From Acidobacteriota bacterium (lineage in GTDB: Bacteria; Acidobacteriota; Vicinamibacteria; Vicinamibacterales; JAFNAJ01), in NCBI GenBank assembly GCA_023384575.1, contig JAHDVP010000003.1:137086-201085 (forward strand): a stretch of DNA of 64,000 nt, in the 5' to 3' direction. The position numbers and the translations under genes are program-made. Positions 44,623 to 55,966 of the stretch are shown here, one piece after another; the stretch's first letter is position 1, and each line of letters begins with the position of its first letter. The notes below the pieces were generated by a model that did no database searches, was not told the origin of the DNA, and was given only the letters and a program-made list of their open reading frames with translations.

Positions 44623-45162
44623 CTACTTGGCGCCCGTCTTGCCCGCCTTCTTCTTCAGCACTTCGCCGGTGTAGCGCACGCCCTTCTGCTTGTAGGGATC
44701 GGGCTGCCGCATCCGACGGATGTTGGCCGCGACCTGCCCCACCAGCTGCCTGTCGATCCCGGTTACCGTCACGTGCGTCTGCTTCTCGATCGCGATGTCG
44801 ATGCCCTCGGGCACGTCGAAGACGATGGGGTGCGAGTAGCCGAGCGCGAAGTGCACCTGCCGCCCCTTGACCTCGGCGCGGTACCCCACGCCGACGATGT
44901 CGAGCTCCTTCTTGAAGCCCTCGGTCACGCCGGTGACGGCGTTGGCCACCAGGCTGCGCGCCAGCCCATGGAACTTGACGTGGCCCGGCTCGTCGTTGAC
45001 CAGCCGCGCCACGAGCTCCGCGTCGTGCTGCTCGAAAGCGACGCCCGGCGGCAGCGGCTGTCGCAGGGCGCCCTTCGGCCCCTGCACCTCGACGGCCTCG
45101 GCCGAGATGGACACCTTCACGCCCTTCGGCACGGGAATGGGTTTCTTACCGATACGCGACAT
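44623..45162 (-). CDS. rplF: ribosomal protein L6
   Basis: 179 residues with two repeated L6 domains (about 1-80 and 85-170). [15 protein letters not shown] opens the protein, and the signature [18 protein letters not shown] closes the second domain. The tail [10 protein letters not shown] is basic. Confidence 0.98.
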   Translation of the reverse strand: MSRIGKKPIPVPKGVKVSISAEAVEVQGPKGALRQPLPPGVAFEQHDAELVARLVNDEPGHVKFHGLARSLVANAVTGVTEGFKKELDIVGVGYRAEVKGRQVHFALGYSHPIVFDVPEGIDIAIEKQTHVTVTGIDRQLVGQVAANIRRMRQPDPYKQKGVRYTGEVLKKKAGKTGAK

Positions 45163-45271
45163 GGCAGTTTGCTCTCAGCTCACGAACTCTCGAAACCGGC
45201 CCCGACGGCGCCGGCGACCCGCCGCCTGGCGGGCGGCCGCGGCCCCGCGACCGCCTGCACGGCGCCCGGGG

Positions 45272-45679
45272 CTACCAGACGTTGCACAGCACCTCGCCGC
45301 CGACGCCGGCCCGCGCGGCCTCGCGCCCGGTCATCACGCCCCGCGACGTGGTCAGGATGCTCGTGCCGAGGCCGCCGAGCACGACCGGCACCTCGGTGCG
45401 GCCCGAGTAGACCCGCCGACCCGGCCGGCTCACGCGCTCGATGCCGGTGATGACGCGCTCGCCCCGCGGTCCGTACTTCAGCGTGAGGCGCAGCACCTTG
45501 GTGGCGAAGCCCTTCTCGGTCTTGCGCTCGACGACCTTGAAGCCCTGGATGTACCCCTCGCCCTCGAGAATCCGCGCGATCTCCAGCTTCACGTTGGAGG
45601 CCGGCACGTCGACGCGCGTGTGGCGCGCGAGCGTCGCATTGCGAATGCGCGACAGCATATCGGCGATCGGATCAGTCAT
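45272..45679 (-). CDS. rpsH: ribosomal protein S8
   Basis: 135 residues. MTDPIADMLSRIRNA and the closing GGEVLCNVW are hallmark ends. S8 binds 16S rRNA and, in E. coli, its own operon message. Two unusual spacers flank this gene, a 63-nt one with a perfect hairpin upstream and a 109-nt one downstream. Confidence 0.98.
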   Translation of the reverse strand: MTDPIADMLSRIRNATLARHTRVDVPASNVKLEIARILEGEGYIQGFKVVERKTEKGFATKVLRLTLKYGPRGERVITGIERVSRPGRRVYSGRTEVPVVLGGLGTSILTTSRGVMTGREAARAGVGGEVLCNVW

Positions 45680-45708
45680 GACACTCAGCTCTCAGCTTGC
45701 AGATCTGG

Positions 45709-45731
45709 TCGGCCGGCCCCCGGCCGGCCGA
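45709..45731 (-). other. perfect 10-bp hairpin between rpsN and rpsH
   Basis: Positions 45709-45718 pair exactly with 45722-45731, leaving a 3-nt loop, inside the 63-nt rpsN-rpsH spacer. It ends about 30 nt before the rpsH start. It could be an RNA-stability or regulatory element, S8 being an autoregulator in other bacteria, though the stem does not resemble the known S8 site. Confidence 0.4.
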
Positions 45732-45742
45732 ACACGCTCCCG

Positions 45743-45928
45743 TTACCAACTGCTCTTGATCACACCCGCCACGTCGCCCTTGAGCGCCAGCTCGCGGAAG
45801 CACAGGCGGCAGAGGGCGAACTTGCGCAGGTAGGCGCGCGGCCGGCCGCAGCGGCGGCACCGGTGCCTCTGGCGCGTCGAGAACTTCGGCGTCTTCTCTT
45901 CCCGGGCGATCTTCGCAGTGGTGGCCAT
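45743..45928 (-). CDS. rpsN: ribosomal protein S14, zinc-binding short form
   Basis: 61 residues with CRRC and CRLC zinc motifs (24-27 and 40-43), the short type Z form of S14. It is a 30S head protein located between rplE and rpsH as in most spc operons. Confidence 0.97.
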   Translation of the reverse strand: MATTAKIAREEKTPKFSTRQRHRCRRCGRPRAYLRKFALCRLCFRELALKGDVAGVIKSSW

Positions 45929-45932
45929 GGTC

Positions 45933-46475
45933 TCAATTCGTCCTGAACGGCACGCCGATGAGCTGCAGGAGCTTGCGCGCCTCTTCGTCCGTCTTCGCGG
46001 TGGTGACCACCGAGATGTTCATCCCCCGCGTCTTCTCGACCTTCATGTAGTCGATCTCCGGGAACATCAGCTGGTCCTTCAGGCCCAGCGTGTAGTTGCC
46101 CCGGCCGTCGAATCCCTTCGGCGACACGCCCCGGAAGTCGCGCACGCGCGGCAGCGCGATCGACACCAGGCGATCGAGGAACTCGTACATCCGCTCGCCG
46201 CGCAGCGTGACCATCGATCCGACCGGCATGCCCTGGCGGACCTTGAAGGCCGCAATCGACTTCTTGGCGCGGGTCACGGCCGGCCGCTGGCCGACGATGC
46301 GCGCAAGGTCGTCCGACGCCGTGTCGATGACCTTCGCGTTCTGGGTCGCCTCGCCGAGCCCCATGTTGACCACGATCTTCCGGATCTTGGGGACGGCCAT
46401 GATGTTCGTGTAGCCGAACTCCTTGCGGAGCGCCGGCACCACCTCGTTGAGGTACTTCTCGCGCAGGCGGTTCAT
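45933..46475 (-). CDS. rplE: ribosomal protein L5
   Basis: 180 residues, a 5S rRNA-binding protein contacting P-site tRNA. Conserved blocks are [30 protein letters not shown] and [17 protein letters not shown]. The ATG at 46475 overlaps the rplX stop (ATGA); in-frame codons further upstream lie inside rplX. Confidence 0.98.
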   Translation of the reverse strand: MNRLREKYLNEVVPALRKEFGYTNIMAVPKIRKIVVNMGLGEATQNAKVIDTASDDLARIVGQRPAVTRAKKSIAAFKVRQGMPVGSMVTLRGERMYEFLDRLVSIALPRVRDFRGVSPKGFDGRGNYTLGLKDQLMFPEIDYMKVEKTRGMNISVVTTAKTDEEARKLLQLIGVPFRTN

Positions 46476-46804
46476 TTGTCGACCACTCCCTCGCACTTGC
46501 GGCAGACACGCACCTTGCGGCCGTCGGCGAGCAGCCGCCGCCCGACCCGTGTCTTCTCGCCGCACTCCGGACACACCATCTGCACGTTCGACGCGTGGAT
46601 CCCCGCCTCGCGCTCGACGATGCCGCCCTTGACGTTGCGTTGCGGGTTCGGCTTGGTGTGCCGCTTGATCAGGTTCACGCCCTCGACGGTCAGGCGGTTC
46701 TTCTCGGCGTCGACCTTGAGGACGCGCCCGCGCTTGCCGCGGTCGCGCCCGGCCAGCACCACCACGGTGTCGTTGCGGCGGATCGGACTCTGTAAACGGG
46801 ACAT
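46472..46804 (-). CDS. rplX: ribosomal protein L24
   Basis: 110 residues. The KOW motif ([18 protein letters not shown]) is followed by [13 protein letters not shown]. The C-terminal half has two CxxC pairs (CPEC, CRKC), a zinc-binding form of L24. It initiates 50S assembly. Confidence 0.97.
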   Translation of the reverse strand: MSRLQSPIRRNDTVVVLAGRDRGKRGRVLKVDAEKNRLTVEGVNLIKRHTKPNPQRNVKGGIVEREAGIHASNVQMVCPECGEKTRVGRRLLADGRKVRVCRKCEGVVDK

Positions 46805-46854
46805 AACGCTCTTCCCAGTCGCTTCGGACCTGCTCTTGGCCGCCCCGGGGCGCC

Positions 46855-47223
46855 TCAGAGCACCTCCGGCGCCAGCGAGATGATCTTCATGAACTTGCGC
46901 TCGCGCAGCTCGCGCGCCACCGGCCCGAACACGCGCGTGCCGATGGGTTCGCCGTCGTCCTTCACGAGCACCGCGGCGTTGCGGTCGAACCGGATGTAGC
47001 TGCCGTCCCGGCGCCGGTGCTCCTTGCGCGTCCGCACGATGACGGCCTTCACCACCTGCCCCTTCTTCACGTTGGAGTCGGGCGTCGCTTCCTTCACCGA
47101 GGCCGTCACGATGTCGCCCAGCCGCGCGTAGCGCCCGGTCGAGCCGCCGATCGGATTGATCACCGAGAGCTTCCTCGCGCCGGAGTTGTCGGCCACGTCG
47201 AGAATCGATCGCATCTGGATCAT
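46855..47223 (-). CDS. rplN: ribosomal protein L14
   Basis: 122 residues, standard length. [19 protein letters not shown] and the ending [12 protein letters not shown] are conserved. L14 lies at the subunit interface and is the first gene of the classical spc operon, here without a visible separate promoter. Confidence 0.98.
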   Translation of the reverse strand: MIQMRSILDVADNSGARKLSVINPIGGSTGRYARLGDIVTASVKEATPDSNVKKGQVVKAVIVRTRKEHRRRDGSYIRFDRNAAVLVKDDGEPIGTRVFGPVARELRERKFMKIISLAPEVL

Positions 47224-47232
47224 GGCAGCCTC

Positions 47233-47487
47233 CTAGATCTCCGCGGCCCGCTCGACGATCCGCGTGACCACCCAGCGCTTCTGCCGGCTCATCGGCCGGC
47301 CTTCCACGATGGCGACGCGATCGCCCACCTTGGCGGCATCGGCTTCGTCGTGCGCCATGAAGCGTCGGGTCCGCCGCTCGGTCTTGCCGTAGAGACCGTG
47401 GCGTACCTGCCGCTCGACGGCGACCACCACGCTCTTCTGCATCTTGTCGCTCACCACGACGCCGAGGATTTCAGCTTTTCCAGGCAT
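47233..47487 (-). CDS. rpsQ: ribosomal protein S17
   Basis: 84 residues, an OB-fold 16S-binding protein. GVVVSDKMQKSVVVAVERQV and DRVAIVEGRPMSRQKRW are the family blocks. It lies between rpmC and rplN. Confidence 0.98.
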   Translation of the reverse strand: MPGKAEILGVVVSDKMQKSVVVAVERQVRHGLYGKTERRTRRFMAHDEADAAKVGDRVAIVEGRPMSRQKRWVVTRIVERAAEI

Positions 47488-47533
47488 GATCCGTTGTCAC
47501 TGACTCGGTGCCGGCCGCCCGCGGGCGCCGGTC

Positions 47534-47749
47534 CTACGCGTTGATCTCTCCGGCCGTCGCGGTCGCCTTCTCGCGAATCAGCGTCTTCACCCGGGCCAGC
47601 TCGCGTCGCGTCGTCCGCAGCTTCAGGGGCGCGTCGAGCTGGCCCAGCGCCTTCTGCAGCTTCATCCGGAAGATCGTCTCCTCGAGGTCGTGCTCGCGCT
47701 GGCGCAGGTCCTCGACCCCCAGCTCGCGCAACTCGGCCACCTTCGCCAT
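47534..47749 (-). CDS. rpmC: ribosomal protein L29
   Basis: 71 residues, two helices. LEETIFRMKLQKALGQLDAP and TRRELARVKTLIREK are conserved. The ATG at 47749 overlaps the rplP stop by one base. It lies at the tunnel exit beside L23. Confidence 0.97.
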   Translation of the reverse strand: MAKVAELRELGVEDLRQREHDLEETIFRMKLQKALGQLDAPLKLRTTRRELARVKTLIREKATATAGEINA

Positions 47750-48171
47750 CACCCACGCTCCTCTGCGAACCGCGTCGCGAACCGGGTCTTGATGGGCAGC
47801 TTCGCGGCCGCGAGCTGCATGGCCCGGCGCGCCTCGACCTCGGCCACCCCTTCCATCTCGAAGAGGATGCGGCCGGGCTTGATGACGGCCACCCATTCCT
47901 CCGGCGCGCCCTTGCCCTTGCCCATGCGCGTTTCCTGCGGCTTCTTCGTGATCGGCTTGTCGGGGAACACCCGGATCCAGATCTTGCCGCCACGCTTGAC
48001 GAAGCGCGTCATGGCCACGCGGGCCGCCTCGATCTGCCGCGCCGTGAGCCAGCACGGCTCGAGCGCCTTCAACCCGAAGTCGCCGAAAGACACGTCGGAG
48101 CCGCGCCAGGCCTTGCCAGCCATGCGCCCCCGCTGCTGCTTCCGGAACTTCACCTTCTTCGGCATCAACAT
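47749..48171 (-). CDS. rplP: ribosomal protein L16
   Basis: 140 residues beginning [29 protein letters not shown] and [16 protein letters not shown] are the family signatures. L16 helps position tRNA at the A site. Confidence 0.98.
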   Translation of the reverse strand: MLMPKKVKFRKQQRGRMAGKAWRGSDVSFGDFGLKALEPCWLTARQIEAARVAMTRFVKRGGKIWIRVFPDKPITKKPQETRMGKGKGAPEEWVAVIKPGRILFEMEGVAEVEARRAMQLAAAKLPIKTRFATRFAEERG

Positions 48172-48238
48172 GGGAGAAACCCCGTCTCGCTACCCCGCCA
48201 CCGTCCAACCGGCGGCCCCGTCGCTCCGCCGCGCCCGG

Positions 48239-48925
48239 CTACCCTCGCGCGCCCACCGCGCGACGCGGCGCACGGTAATCCTCTTCGCGGCCCACCCGCG
48301 GCGTGAGGCGTTCGCCCTTGTAGAGCCATACCTTGACGCCGATCCGGCCGTAGGTCGTGCTCGCCTCGGCAAAGCCGTAGTCGATGTCGGCCCGGAGCGT
48401 CTGCAGGGGCAGCTGCCCGTGCAGGTACCACTCGGACCGCGCGATCTCGGCGCCGTTGAGCCGCCCCGACACGCGCACCTTGATCCCGCGCGCCCCGAAC
48501 CGCAGCGCCGCCTCGACGGCCTTGCGCATCGCCCGGCGGAACGCGACGCGCTTCTCGAGCTGCGTCGCCACCGACTCGGAAATCAGCTGCGCGTCGAGCT
48601 CCGGCTTCTGGATCTCCTGGATGTTGATGAAGACGTCGCGCTGGGTCCGCCGCTGGATCTCCTGCTTCAGCTTGTCGACCTCCGTGCCCTTGCGCCCGAT
48701 GATGATGCCGGGGCGCGAGGTGTGGATGTCGATCTTCAGCTTGTTCGCCGCGCGCTCGATCTCGATCTTCGACACGCCCGCGTGCGAGAAGCGCCGCTTC
48801 AGCGAGTCGCGCAGCTTCAGGTCCTCGTGCAGCAGCTTCGCGTACTCGCGATCGGCGAACCACCGCGACCGCCAGGTCTTGTTGTAGCCCAGCCGGAAAC
48901 CGAACGGGTGAACCTTCTGCCCCAT
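48239..48925 (-). CDS. rpsC: ribosomal protein S3
   Basis: 228 residues. [18 protein letters not shown] opens the protein, with a KH domain near 60-110 ([20 protein letters not shown]) and a C-terminal domain with [20 protein letters not shown]. It sits at the mRNA entry site. Confidence 0.98.
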   Translation of the reverse strand: MGQKVHPFGFRLGYNKTWRSRWFADREYAKLLHEDLKLRDSLKRRFSHAGVSKIEIERAANKLKIDIHTSRPGIIIGRKGTEVDKLKQEIQRRTQRDVFINIQEIQKPELDAQLISESVATQLEKRVAFRRAMRKAVEAALRFGARGIKVRVSGRLNGAEIARSEWYLHGQLPLQTLRADIDYGFAEASTTYGRIGVKVWLYKGERLTPRVGREEDYRAPRRAVGARG

Positions 48926-48946
48926 GTGTCGTGTCCTCTTCCCTCG

Positions 48947-49351
48947 TCAGCCCCGGGCCGCGTGCGCCGCCGATCCGGTCCGCCGCCCTCGCGACGCCCG
49001 GCCCGCCGCCGGTCGCTCGGCCACCTCCACCGTGAGGTGCGCCGTGCGCTTCAGCACACGGAACGCGCGCCCCATCGGCGCCGGCCGGACCCGCTTCTGC
49101 GACGGGCCCTGGTTCGCGTAGCAGGCCGACACGTAGAGCGTGTCGACGTCGCCGCTGAACCCTTCCTTCTGCTGCGCGTTCGCCATCGCCGACCGCAGCA
49201 CCTTCTGGATGTCCTTCGCCACGTGCTTCCGCGAGTACTGCAGCGTCGCCAGCGCCTGGTTCACCGCCTTGCCGCGGATCTGGTCCAGCACCAGCTTGGC
49301 CTTCTGCGCGGAGGTCCGCACGAAGCGGGCCGTTGCGTGCGCCTGGATCAT
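48947..49351 (-). CDS. rplV: ribosomal protein L22
   Basis: 134 residues. RFVRTSAQKAKLVLDQIRGK and GRAFRVLKRTAHLTVEV are conserved; the beta-hairpin between them lines the exit tunnel. A C-terminal Arg/Ala tail of about 20 residues replaces the usual short end. Confidence 0.97.
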   Translation of the reverse strand: MIQAHATARFVRTSAQKAKLVLDQIRGKAVNQALATLQYSRKHVAKDIQKVLRSAMANAQQKEGFSGDVDTLYVSACYANQGPSQKRVRPAPMGRAFRVLKRTAHLTVEVAERPAAGRASRGRRTGSAAHAARG

Positions 49352-49357
49352 GGCTCC

Positions 49358-49651
49358 CTAGCTCCCCTTGCCCGACGAGGCCGCCTTGTCGGTCTTCGAG
49401 GTGTGCCCCTTGAACGTCCGCGTCGGCGCGAACTCGCCGAGCTTGTGGCCCACCATGTTCTCGGTGACGTACACCGGGATGAACTTCTTGCCGTTGTGCA
49501 CCGCGATCGTGTGCCCGAGCATCTCGGGAATCACCGTCGAGCGCCGCGACCAGGTCTTGATGACCTTCCGATCGCCCGCACGGTTCATCCCCTCGACCTT
49601 CTCGAGGAGCGGGGTGTCGACAAACGGCCCTTTCTTCAGTGATCTACCCAT
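49358..49651 (-). CDS. rpsS: ribosomal protein S19
   Basis: 97 residues, [19 protein letters not shown] to [14 protein letters not shown]19 pairs with S13 in the 30S head. A short Lys/Ser tail follows the conserved core. Confidence 0.98.
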   Translation of the reverse strand: MGRSLKKGPFVDTPLLEKVEGMNRAGDRKVIKTWSRRSTVIPEMLGHTIAVHNGKKFIPVYVTENMVGHKLGEFAPTRTFKGHTSKTDKAASSGKGS

Positions 49652-49684
49652 GGTCTCCGCACCTGGCGCCGGGTCGACCGGCGG

Positions 49685-50509
49685 CTACTTCGTCCTCCGC
49701 TGCACGATGAAGCGGTCGGTCGACTTGTTTTGCCGGGTCTTGTACCCCTTCGTGGGCACGCCCCACGGCGTCACCGGGTGACGCCCCCCCGAGGTCTTGC
49801 CCTCGCCGCCGCCGAGCGGATGGTCGACGGGGTTCATCGCCACGCCGCGCACGTGCGGACGCTTGCCGAGCCAGCGGCTGCGGCCCGCCTTGCCAATCGA
49901 GACGTTCTCGTGGTCGACGTTGCCCACCTGCCCCACCGTCGCCACGCAGTCGACGCTGATGAGGCGCAGCTCGCTCGACGGCAGCTTCACCGTGGCGTAC
50001 GCGCCCTCCTTCGCGACGAGCTGCACCGAGGCACCGGCGCTGCGCGCGAGCTGGCCGCCCTTGCCGGGGCGCAGCTCGACGTTGTGCACCATGGTGCCGA
50101 GCGGGATGTTCCGCAGCGGCAGCGTGTTGCCTGGCAGGATGTCGACGCTCTCGCCGGCGACGATCGTGTCGCCCACCTTCAGCCCCACCGGGTGCAGGAT
50201 GTAGCGCTTCTCGCCGTCGGCGTAGGTCAAGAGCGCGATCCGGGCCGACCGGTTCGGGTCGTACTCGATCGTCGACACCTTCGCCGGAATGTCCTTCTTG
50301 TCGCGCTTGAAGTCGATGATCCGGTACGTCCGCTTGTGCCCGCCGCCACGCCACCACGACGTCAGCTCGCCGTGGTTGTTCCGGCCGCCCGACTTCTTGA
50401 GGGGCTCGGTCAGCGGCTTGTGCGGCTCGTGCGCGGTGATCTCGTCGAACCGCTGCACGGTCTGGAAGCGCCGCCCGGGCGACGTGGGCTTGTATTTGCG
50501 AATGGCCAT
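49685..50509 (-). CDS. rplB: ribosomal protein L2
   Basis: 274 residues, the large RNA-binding protein near the peptidyl transferase centre. [17 protein letters not shown] opens it and [19 protein letters not shown] is the universal signature, including the conserved His involved in activity. Confidence 0.99.
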   Translation of the reverse strand: MAIRKYKPTSPGRRFQTVQRFDEITAHEPHKPLTEPLKKSGGRNNHGELTSWWRGGGHKRTYRIIDFKRDKKDIPAKVSTIEYDPNRSARIALLTYADGEKRYILHPVGLKVGDTIVAGESVDILPGNTLPLRNIPLGTMVHNVELRPGKGGQLARSAGASVQLVAKEGAYATVKLPSSELRLISVDCVATVGQVGNVDHENVSIGKAGRSRWLGKRPHVRGVAMNPVDHPLGGGEGKTSGGRHPVTPWGVPTKGYKTRQNKSTDRFIVQRRTK

Positions 50510-50521
50510 CGTTCGTGTCCC

Positions 50522-50812
50522 TTAGATCCCGTCGAGGAACTCCGGCAGCTTCTCGCCGTCCTTCAGCCGGACGTAGGCCTTCTTCCAGTCGGGACGCCGA
50601 CCGAAGAACCGGCCCTGCCGCTTGACCTTCCCATGCGCGATCGACGTGCGCACGTCCTCGACCTTGGCCCCGAAGAGCGCCTCGACCGCGCGGCGGATGT
50701 CGATCTTCGTCGCCTCGCGCGCCACCTCGAACACCAGCGTGTTCGTGCCCTCGCGCAGGATGCTGGTCTTCTCGGTGATGATCGGCCGCTCGATGACGCG
50801 TGTGACCTTCAT
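50522..50812 (-). CDS. rplW: ribosomal protein L23
   Basis: 96 residues, VIERPIITEKTS to the KKAYVRLKDGEKLPEF ending. L23 is the docking site for trigger factor and SRP at the tunnel exit. ATG overlaps the rplD stop by four bases. Confidence 0.97.
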   Translation of the reverse strand: MKVTRVIERPIITEKTSILREGTNTLVFEVAREATKIDIRRAVEALFGAKVEDVRTSIAHGKVKRQGRFFGRRPDWKKAYVRLKDGEKLPEFLDGI

Positions 50813-51432
50813 GATCCGAGCACCTCCTGCAGCCGCTCGACGGCCGCCCGCGTCGCGATGACCCGGCGCGCGTCCATCACGTCGCGCGCGCTCACCCGGT
50901 TGCTCGGCACCACCCGCACGCCGGCCAGGTTGCGCGCCGACAGCGCGAAGGCCTCCTCGGGCTTCACGTCGATGACGAGCGTCTTGCCCTCCGCGCCGAG
51001 CCCCCGGAGCAGCGCCGCGGCCGCCTTGGTCTTGACCTCGGCCACCTGCAGCGCGTCGACCACGGTGACCACGCCGTCGCGCAGCTTCTGCAGGAGGGCC
51101 GCCCGGAGCGCGCCGCGCTCCACCTTCTTCGGCAGGGCGTAGCCGTAGTCGCGCGGGGTCGGCCCGAACACGGTGCCCCCCTTGCGCCAGAGCGGGTTCC
51201 GGGTCTCGCCGACCCGGGCGCGGCCGGTCCCCTTCTGCCGCCACGGCTTCTTGCCGCTGCCGCTCACCAGCCCGCGCGTCTTGGTCGCGTGAGTCCCGCG
51301 CCGAGCCTCGGCCTGCTCGTGCCGCACCGACTCCCAGATCAGGTCCGCCTTGACCCGGCCGCCGAACACCTCGTCGCGCAGGTCGAGCGTGCCGACCTTC
51401 TCGTTCTGCGCGTTCACGACATCAACTGTCAT
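50809..51432 (-). CDS. rplD: ribosomal protein L4
   Basis: 207 residues. The tunnel-lining loop contains [18 protein letters not shown], and the N-terminus is the short [16 protein letters not shown]. In E. coli L4 represses the S10 operon; no separate S10 leader is seen here, since rpsJ follows fusA directly. Confidence 0.98.
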   Translation of the reverse strand: MTVDVVNAQNEKVGTLDLRDEVFGGRVKADLIWESVRHEQAEARRGTHATKTRGLVSGSGKKPWRQKGTGRARVGETRNPLWRKGGTVFGPTPRDYGYALPKKVERGALRAALLQKLRDGVVTVVDALQVAEVKTKAAAALLRGLGAEGKTLVIDVKPEEAFALSARNLAGVRVVPSNRVSARDVMDARRVIATRAAVERLQEVLGS

Positions 51433-51456
51433 GGCTCACCTTCGTGTCGTCTCGGG

Positions 51457-52146
51457 CTACTTCCGGCCCTTGAGCCCCTTCTGCGGCTTCTCGGGCTCGG
51501 GCGTCCGCACGGGCGGGGCCGCCACGGCCTTGCGAATCACCACGTAGCCGCCGGCCGCGCCCGGCACCGCCCCGTGCACGAGCAGGAGGTGGTTCTCGGC
51601 GTCGACCTTGACGACCCGCAGGTTGCGCACCGTCACGCGGTCGCTCCCCATGTGTCCCGCGGCGCGCATGCCCTTCACGACGCGCGAGGGGTACGACGAG
51701 GCCCCGATCGAGCCCGGCGCGCGATGGAACATCGACCCGTGCGTGGCCCGCCCGCCGCGGAAATGGTGCCGGCGCACGACGCCCTGGAACCCCTTGCCCT
51801 TGCTCGTGCCGACCACGTCGACGACGTCGCCGTCGGCGAAGAGCGACACCAGCACGCGGTCGCCAGCCTTCACCGGGTCGCCGCCCTCGGCGACCCGCAC
51901 CTCGCGCCGCACGCGCGTCGGCGGCACGCCAGCCTTCTTGTAGTGGCCGGCCGTCGGCTTGTTCACGCGCGCCGGCCGCTTCTCGACGAGCCCCAGCTGG
52001 ACCGCCTCGTAGCCGTCGGTGCCGGCGGTCTTGGCCTGCACCACGACGCAGGGCCCGGCCTCGAGCACCGTCACCGGTGTCACGACGCCGTCGGCGCCGA
52101 AGACCTGGCTCATCCCGACCTTCCTGCCGATGATTCCGGTCACCAT
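51457..52146 (-). CDS. rplC: ribosomal protein L3
   Basis: 229 residues. [17 protein letters not shown] opens it and [21 protein letters not shown] is the conserved core segment, which carries the glutamine methylated in some species. The C-terminal 20 residues (Pro/Lys/Glu-rich) are an extension. Confidence 0.98.
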   Translation of the reverse strand: MVTGIIGRKVGMSQVFGADGVVTPVTVLEAGPCVVVQAKTAGTDGYEAVQLGLVEKRPARVNKPTAGHYKKAGVPPTRVRREVRVAEGGDPVKAGDRVLVSLFADGDVVDVVGTSKGKGFQGVVRRHHFRGGRATHGSMFHRAPGSIGASSYPSRVVKGMRAAGHMGSDRVTVRNLRVVKVDAENHLLLVHGAVPGAAGGYVVIRKAVAAPPVRTPEPEKPQKGLKGRK

Positions 52147-52148
52147 GG

Positions 52149-52484
<336 letters not shown>

Positions 52485-52539
52485 GGCTTCTGCCTATCGG
52501 TCTCTTCGCGGGGCGCGCCCGTCACGCCCCGTTCGGCCG

Positions 52540-54645
52540 TCACTTGCCCTGGATGCGGGCGACGACCTCTTCGCTCACGTTGTGCGGCGCCGGCTCGTAC
52601 CGGTCGAAGTGCATCGAGTAGGTCGCGCGGCCCTGCGTCTTCGACCGCAGGTCGGTCGCGTACCCGAACATCTCCGAGAGCGGCACGCGCGAGGTGACGA
52701 CCTGCGTGCTGCCGCGCGCTTCCATCGACTGGATCCGGCCCCGCCGGCTGTTGAGGTCGCCCATGATGTCGCCCATGTACTCCTCGGGCACCACCACCTC
52801 GACCCGCATCACCGGCTCGAGCAGCACCGGCGCGGCCTTCTTGGCCGCCTCCTGGAACGCCATCGACCCGGCAATCTTGAAGGCCATCTCCGACGAGTCG
52901 ACGTCGTGGAACGAGCCGTCGTAGAGCTCGATCCCCACGTCGTCGACCGGGTACCCCGCGAGCACGCCGCGCGTCATCGCCTCGCGGATGCCCTCGTCGA
53001 TCGGCTTGATGAACTCGCGCGGGATCGTGCCGCCGACAATCGCGTTGACGAACTCGTACCCCTCGCCCGGCTGACGCGGCGTGAGGCGGATCTTCGCGTG
53101 GCCGTACTGCCCACGGCCGCCCGTCTGCTTCACGTACCGGCCCTCGCCCTCCGAGGCGCGCGTCAGCGTCTCCTTGTAGGCGACCTGCGGCTTGCCGACA
53201 CTGGCCTCGACGTTGAACTCGCGCTTCAGGCGGTCGACGATGATCTCGAGGTGCAGCTCGCCCATCCCGGCGATGACCACCTGCCCGGTCTCCGTGTCGG
53301 TCCGCACCCGGAAGGTCGGATCCTCCGCCATCAGCTTCTGCAGCCCCTGCGCGAGCTTCTCCTGGTCGGCCTTGGTCTTCGGCTCGATCGCCAGCGAGAT
53401 CACCGGCTCGGGGAAGTCCATCGACTCGAGCACCACCGGGTGCTTGTCGTCGCAGATCGTGTCGCCCGTCGTCACGCTCTTCAGCCCGACGGCGGCGGCG
53501 ATGTCGCCGGCGTAGACCTCCTTGATCTCCTCACGCTTGTTGGCGTGCATCTTCAGGAGGCGACCGATGCGCTCGTGCTTGCCCTTCGTGGCGTTGAAGA
53601 CCGACGAGCCCGACGTCATCACCCCGGAGTACACACGGATGAACGTGAGCTGACCGACGAAGGGGTCGGTCATGATCTTGAAGACGAGCGCCGAGAACGG
53701 CGCCGAGTCGGACGACTCGCGGACCAGGGCCGGCCCGTCGGGCGCCTTCGGATTCGCGCCCTCGATGGCCGGCACGTCGACCGGCGACGGCAGGAAGTCG
53801 ACCACCGCGTCGAGCAGGGGCTGGACGCCTTTGTTCTTGAACGCCGAGCCGCAGATGACCGGCACGAAGGGGGCACGCTCGCCCCGCACCGACTCGACCG
53901 TCCGGTGGCGCAGCGCCGCCTTGATCTCCGCCTCCTCGATCTCCTCGCCCGCGAGGTACTTCTCGAGGATGCGGTCGTTCACCTCGCTCACCTTCTCGAT
54001 GAGCTTCTCGCGGTACTCCTGCGCCTCGGCCCGCATGTCGGCCGGGATCTCGCCGACGACGTAGTCGGCGCCCATCGTCTCGTCCTTGTACAGGATGGCC
54101 TTCATCCCGATGAGATCGACGACGCCGACGAACCGGTCCTCGGCGCCAATGGGCAGCTGAATGGCGACCGGGTTGCCCTGCAGCTTCGTCTCGATCTGCG
54201 AGAGCGTCCGCTTGAAGTCGGCGCCGATGCGGTCCATCTTGTTGACGAAGCAGATCCGCGGCACTCGGTACTTGTCGGCCTGCCGCCACACCGTCTCCGA
54301 CTGCGGCTCGACGCCGGCGACCGCGTCGAAGACGGCCACCGCGCCATCGAGCACCCGCAGCGACCGCTCGACCTCCGCCGTGAAGTCGACGTGCCCGGGC
54401 GTGTCGATGATGTTGATGCGGACGTCGCGCCAGAAGCAGGTCGTCGCGGCGGAGGTGATGGTGATCCCCCGCTCCTGCTCCTGCTCCATCCAGTCCATGA
54501 CCGCCGTCCCCTCGTGGACCTCACCAATCTTGTAGGTGATGCCCGTGTAATAGAGGATGCGCTCGGTCGTGGTGGTCTTGCCGGCATCGATGTGCGCCAT
54601 GATGCCGATGTTGCGCGTCCGACTCAGTGGAACTTGCCTGGCCAT
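52540..54645 (-). CDS. fusA: elongation factor G
   Basis: A 701-residue canonical EF-G that drives translocation. G1 [17 protein letters not shown] with the catalytic His, and NKMD are all intact, unlike the paralogue at 34327. Domain IV contains [16 protein letters not shown] at 54645 ([14 protein letters not shown]) is preferred over a TTG six bases upstream. Confidence 0.99.
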   Translation of the reverse strand: MARQVPLSRTRNIGIMAHIDAGKTTTTERILYYTGITYKIGEVHEGTAVMDWMEQEQERGITITSAATTCFWRDVRINIIDTPGHVDFTAEVERSLRVLDGAVAVFDAVAGVEPQSETVWRQADKYRVPRICFVNKMDRIGADFKRTLSQIETKLQGNPVAIQLPIGAEDRFVGVVDLIGMKAILYKDETMGADYVVGEIPADMRAEAQEYREKLIEKVSEVNDRILEKYLAGEEIEEAEIKAALRHRTVESVRGERAPFVPVICGSAFKNKGVQPLLDAVVDFLPSPVDVPAIEGANPKAPDGPALVRESSDSAPFSALVFKIMTDPFVGQLTFIRVYSGVMTSGSSVFNATKGKHERIGRLLKMHANKREEIKEVYAGDIAAAVGLKSVTTGDTICDDKHPVVLESMDFPEPVISLAIEPKTKADQEKLAQGLQKLMAEDPTFRVRTDTETGQVVIAGMGELHLEIIVDRLKREFNVEASVGKPQVAYKETLTRASEGEGRYVKQTGGRGQYGHAKIRLTPRQPGEGYEFVNAIVGGTIPREFIKPIDEGIREAMTRGVLAGYPVDDVGIELYDGSFHDVDSSEMAFKIAGSMAFQEAAKKAAPVLLEPVMRVEVVVPEEYMGDIMGDLNSRRGRIQSMEARGSTQVVTSRVPLSEMFGYATDLRSKTQGRATYSMHFDRYEPAPHNVSEEVVARIQGK

Positions 54646-54747
54646 GATCAAACTCAGACGTGTCGGCGTTCGCTCTCGTCCGGCCCCGCGGGCCCGCCCG
54701 GCCGGGGCGCGTCGCCCCCGCCAGCCAATCGCGAACCGACCCGTGTC

Positions 54748-55221
54748 CTACCAGCGATAGTGGGCAAAGGCCTTGTTGGCCTCGGCCATCCGGTGCGTGT
54801 CCTCGCGCTTCTTCACGGCGCCGCCACGCATGTTCGACGCATCGAGGAACTCGTTGGCGAGCTTCTCCTGCATCGTCTTGCCGTCTCCCCGGCTCCGCGC
54901 GTAGCCCACCAGCCAGCGGATGCTCAACGAGAGCCGCCGGTTCGGGTTGACCTCGATCGGCACCTGATAGTTCGACCCCCCCACGCGGCGCGACTTGACC
55001 TCGAGGCTCGGCTTGGTGTTCTCGACGGCCTTCTTGAACACCTTGAGCGGATCGTCGCCCGTCTTGTCGCGGATGATGTCGAAGCTGCCGTACAGAATCG
55101 TCTCGGCCGTGCTCCGCTTCCCGTCGCGCATGACGGTGTTGACGAACTTCGTGACGAGCGGGCTCCCGTAGAGAGGGTCTGGCACCAGCTCGCGCTTCGG
55201 AATCTCACGTCTACGTGGCAT
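54748..55221 (-). CDS. rpsG: ribosomal protein S7
   Basis: 157 residues, [20 protein letters not shown] to the FAHYRW ending. S7 nucleates 30S head assembly and, in E. coli, represses the str operon. A 102-nt spacer separates it from fusA. Confidence 0.98.
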   Translation of the reverse strand: MPRRREIPKRELVPDPLYGSPLVTKFVNTVMRDGKRSTAETILYGSFDIIRDKTGDDPLKVFKKAVENTKPSLEVKSRRVGGSNYQVPIEVNPNRRLSLSIRWLVGYARSRGDGKTMQEKLANEFLDASNMRGGAVKKREDTHRMAEANKAFAHYRW

Positions 55222-55292
55222 AACCTGGACTCATCGTTCGCCGGGCCCGTCGCCACGGGCCGCGCACGCGGCCCGCCGGCGCCAGCCCGCAT

Positions 55293-55667
55293 TCACTGCT
55301 TCGGCCGCTTCGCCCCGTACTTCGACCGCCCCTGCTTCCGCCCCTGCACACCCACCGCGTCGAGCGTGCCGCGGACGACGTGATACCTCACCCCCGGCAG
55401 GTCCTTGACGCGGCCGCCACGAATCAACACGAGCGAGTGCTCCTGCAGGTTGTGGCCCACCCCGGGAATGTAGGTCGTCACCTCGATGTGGTTCGTCAGG
55501 CGCACACGCGCGACCTTGCGCAGAGCCGAGTTCGGCTTCTTCGGCGTCTGGGTGAACACCCGGACGCACACGCCACGCTTCTGGGGGCTCTGCTGGAGAG
55601 CCGGGCTCTTCGTCTTGGTCGCGACCTTGTCGCGCCCCTTGCGCACGAGCTGACTGATCGTCGGCAC
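55293..55667 (-). CDS. rpsL: ribosomal protein S12
   Basis: 124 residues. The GTG at 55667 ([14 protein letters not shown]) is chosen because a GGTGGAG site lies 5 nt before it and the family starts there. The segments [17 protein letters not shown] and [11 protein letters not shown] include Lys42 and the second Lys (in [11 protein letters not shown]) whose mutation gives streptomycin resistance in other bacteria; both are wild type. It is the first gene of the supercluster. Confidence 0.98.
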   Translation of the reverse strand: MPTISQLVRKGRDKVATKTKSPALQQSPQKRGVCVRVFTQTPKKPNSALRKVARVRLTNHIEVTTYIPGVGHNLQEHSLVLIRGGRVKDLPGVRYHVVRGTLDAVGVQGRKQGRSKYGAKRPKQ

Positions 55668-55966
55668 AGACACTCCACCGGCGCCGCTTCCGCGAACGCC
55701 CTGCTCGACCGGCACGCGCCGGCCTCGAAAACGTCAGCAGGCCTCGCCGGCGGGCAGCCAGCCCCCCGGACGAAGCGTCCCGAGCCTTGAAGCGCGACCA
55801 GCGGCCGCCGCCTGGCACTCGGAACCGGTTACCCTACTCGATGAATGGTCGTCGTTGGCGCGCCCACACGGCCGCCAGCGGGGAAGGGGCCCGTCGGCGT
55901 CCGACGGCCCTGTCTTCCAGACGGGGGGGACCAGATAGGGTGTCCTGGCCCCGCCAAAACCTGTCG
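55668..55966 (-). promoter_or_regulatory. structured leader of the rpsL supercluster
   Basis: The predicted transcript carries about 290 nt before rpsL with no coding frame. Two hairpins stand out: 55926-55952 (8 bp with one bulge) and 55887-55910 (CCGTCGG/CCGACGG extended by GGG/CCC). It is long for a plain 5' end, so autoregulation by a ribosomal protein or attenuation is possible. It does not match a leader motif known to me. Confidence 0.4.
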
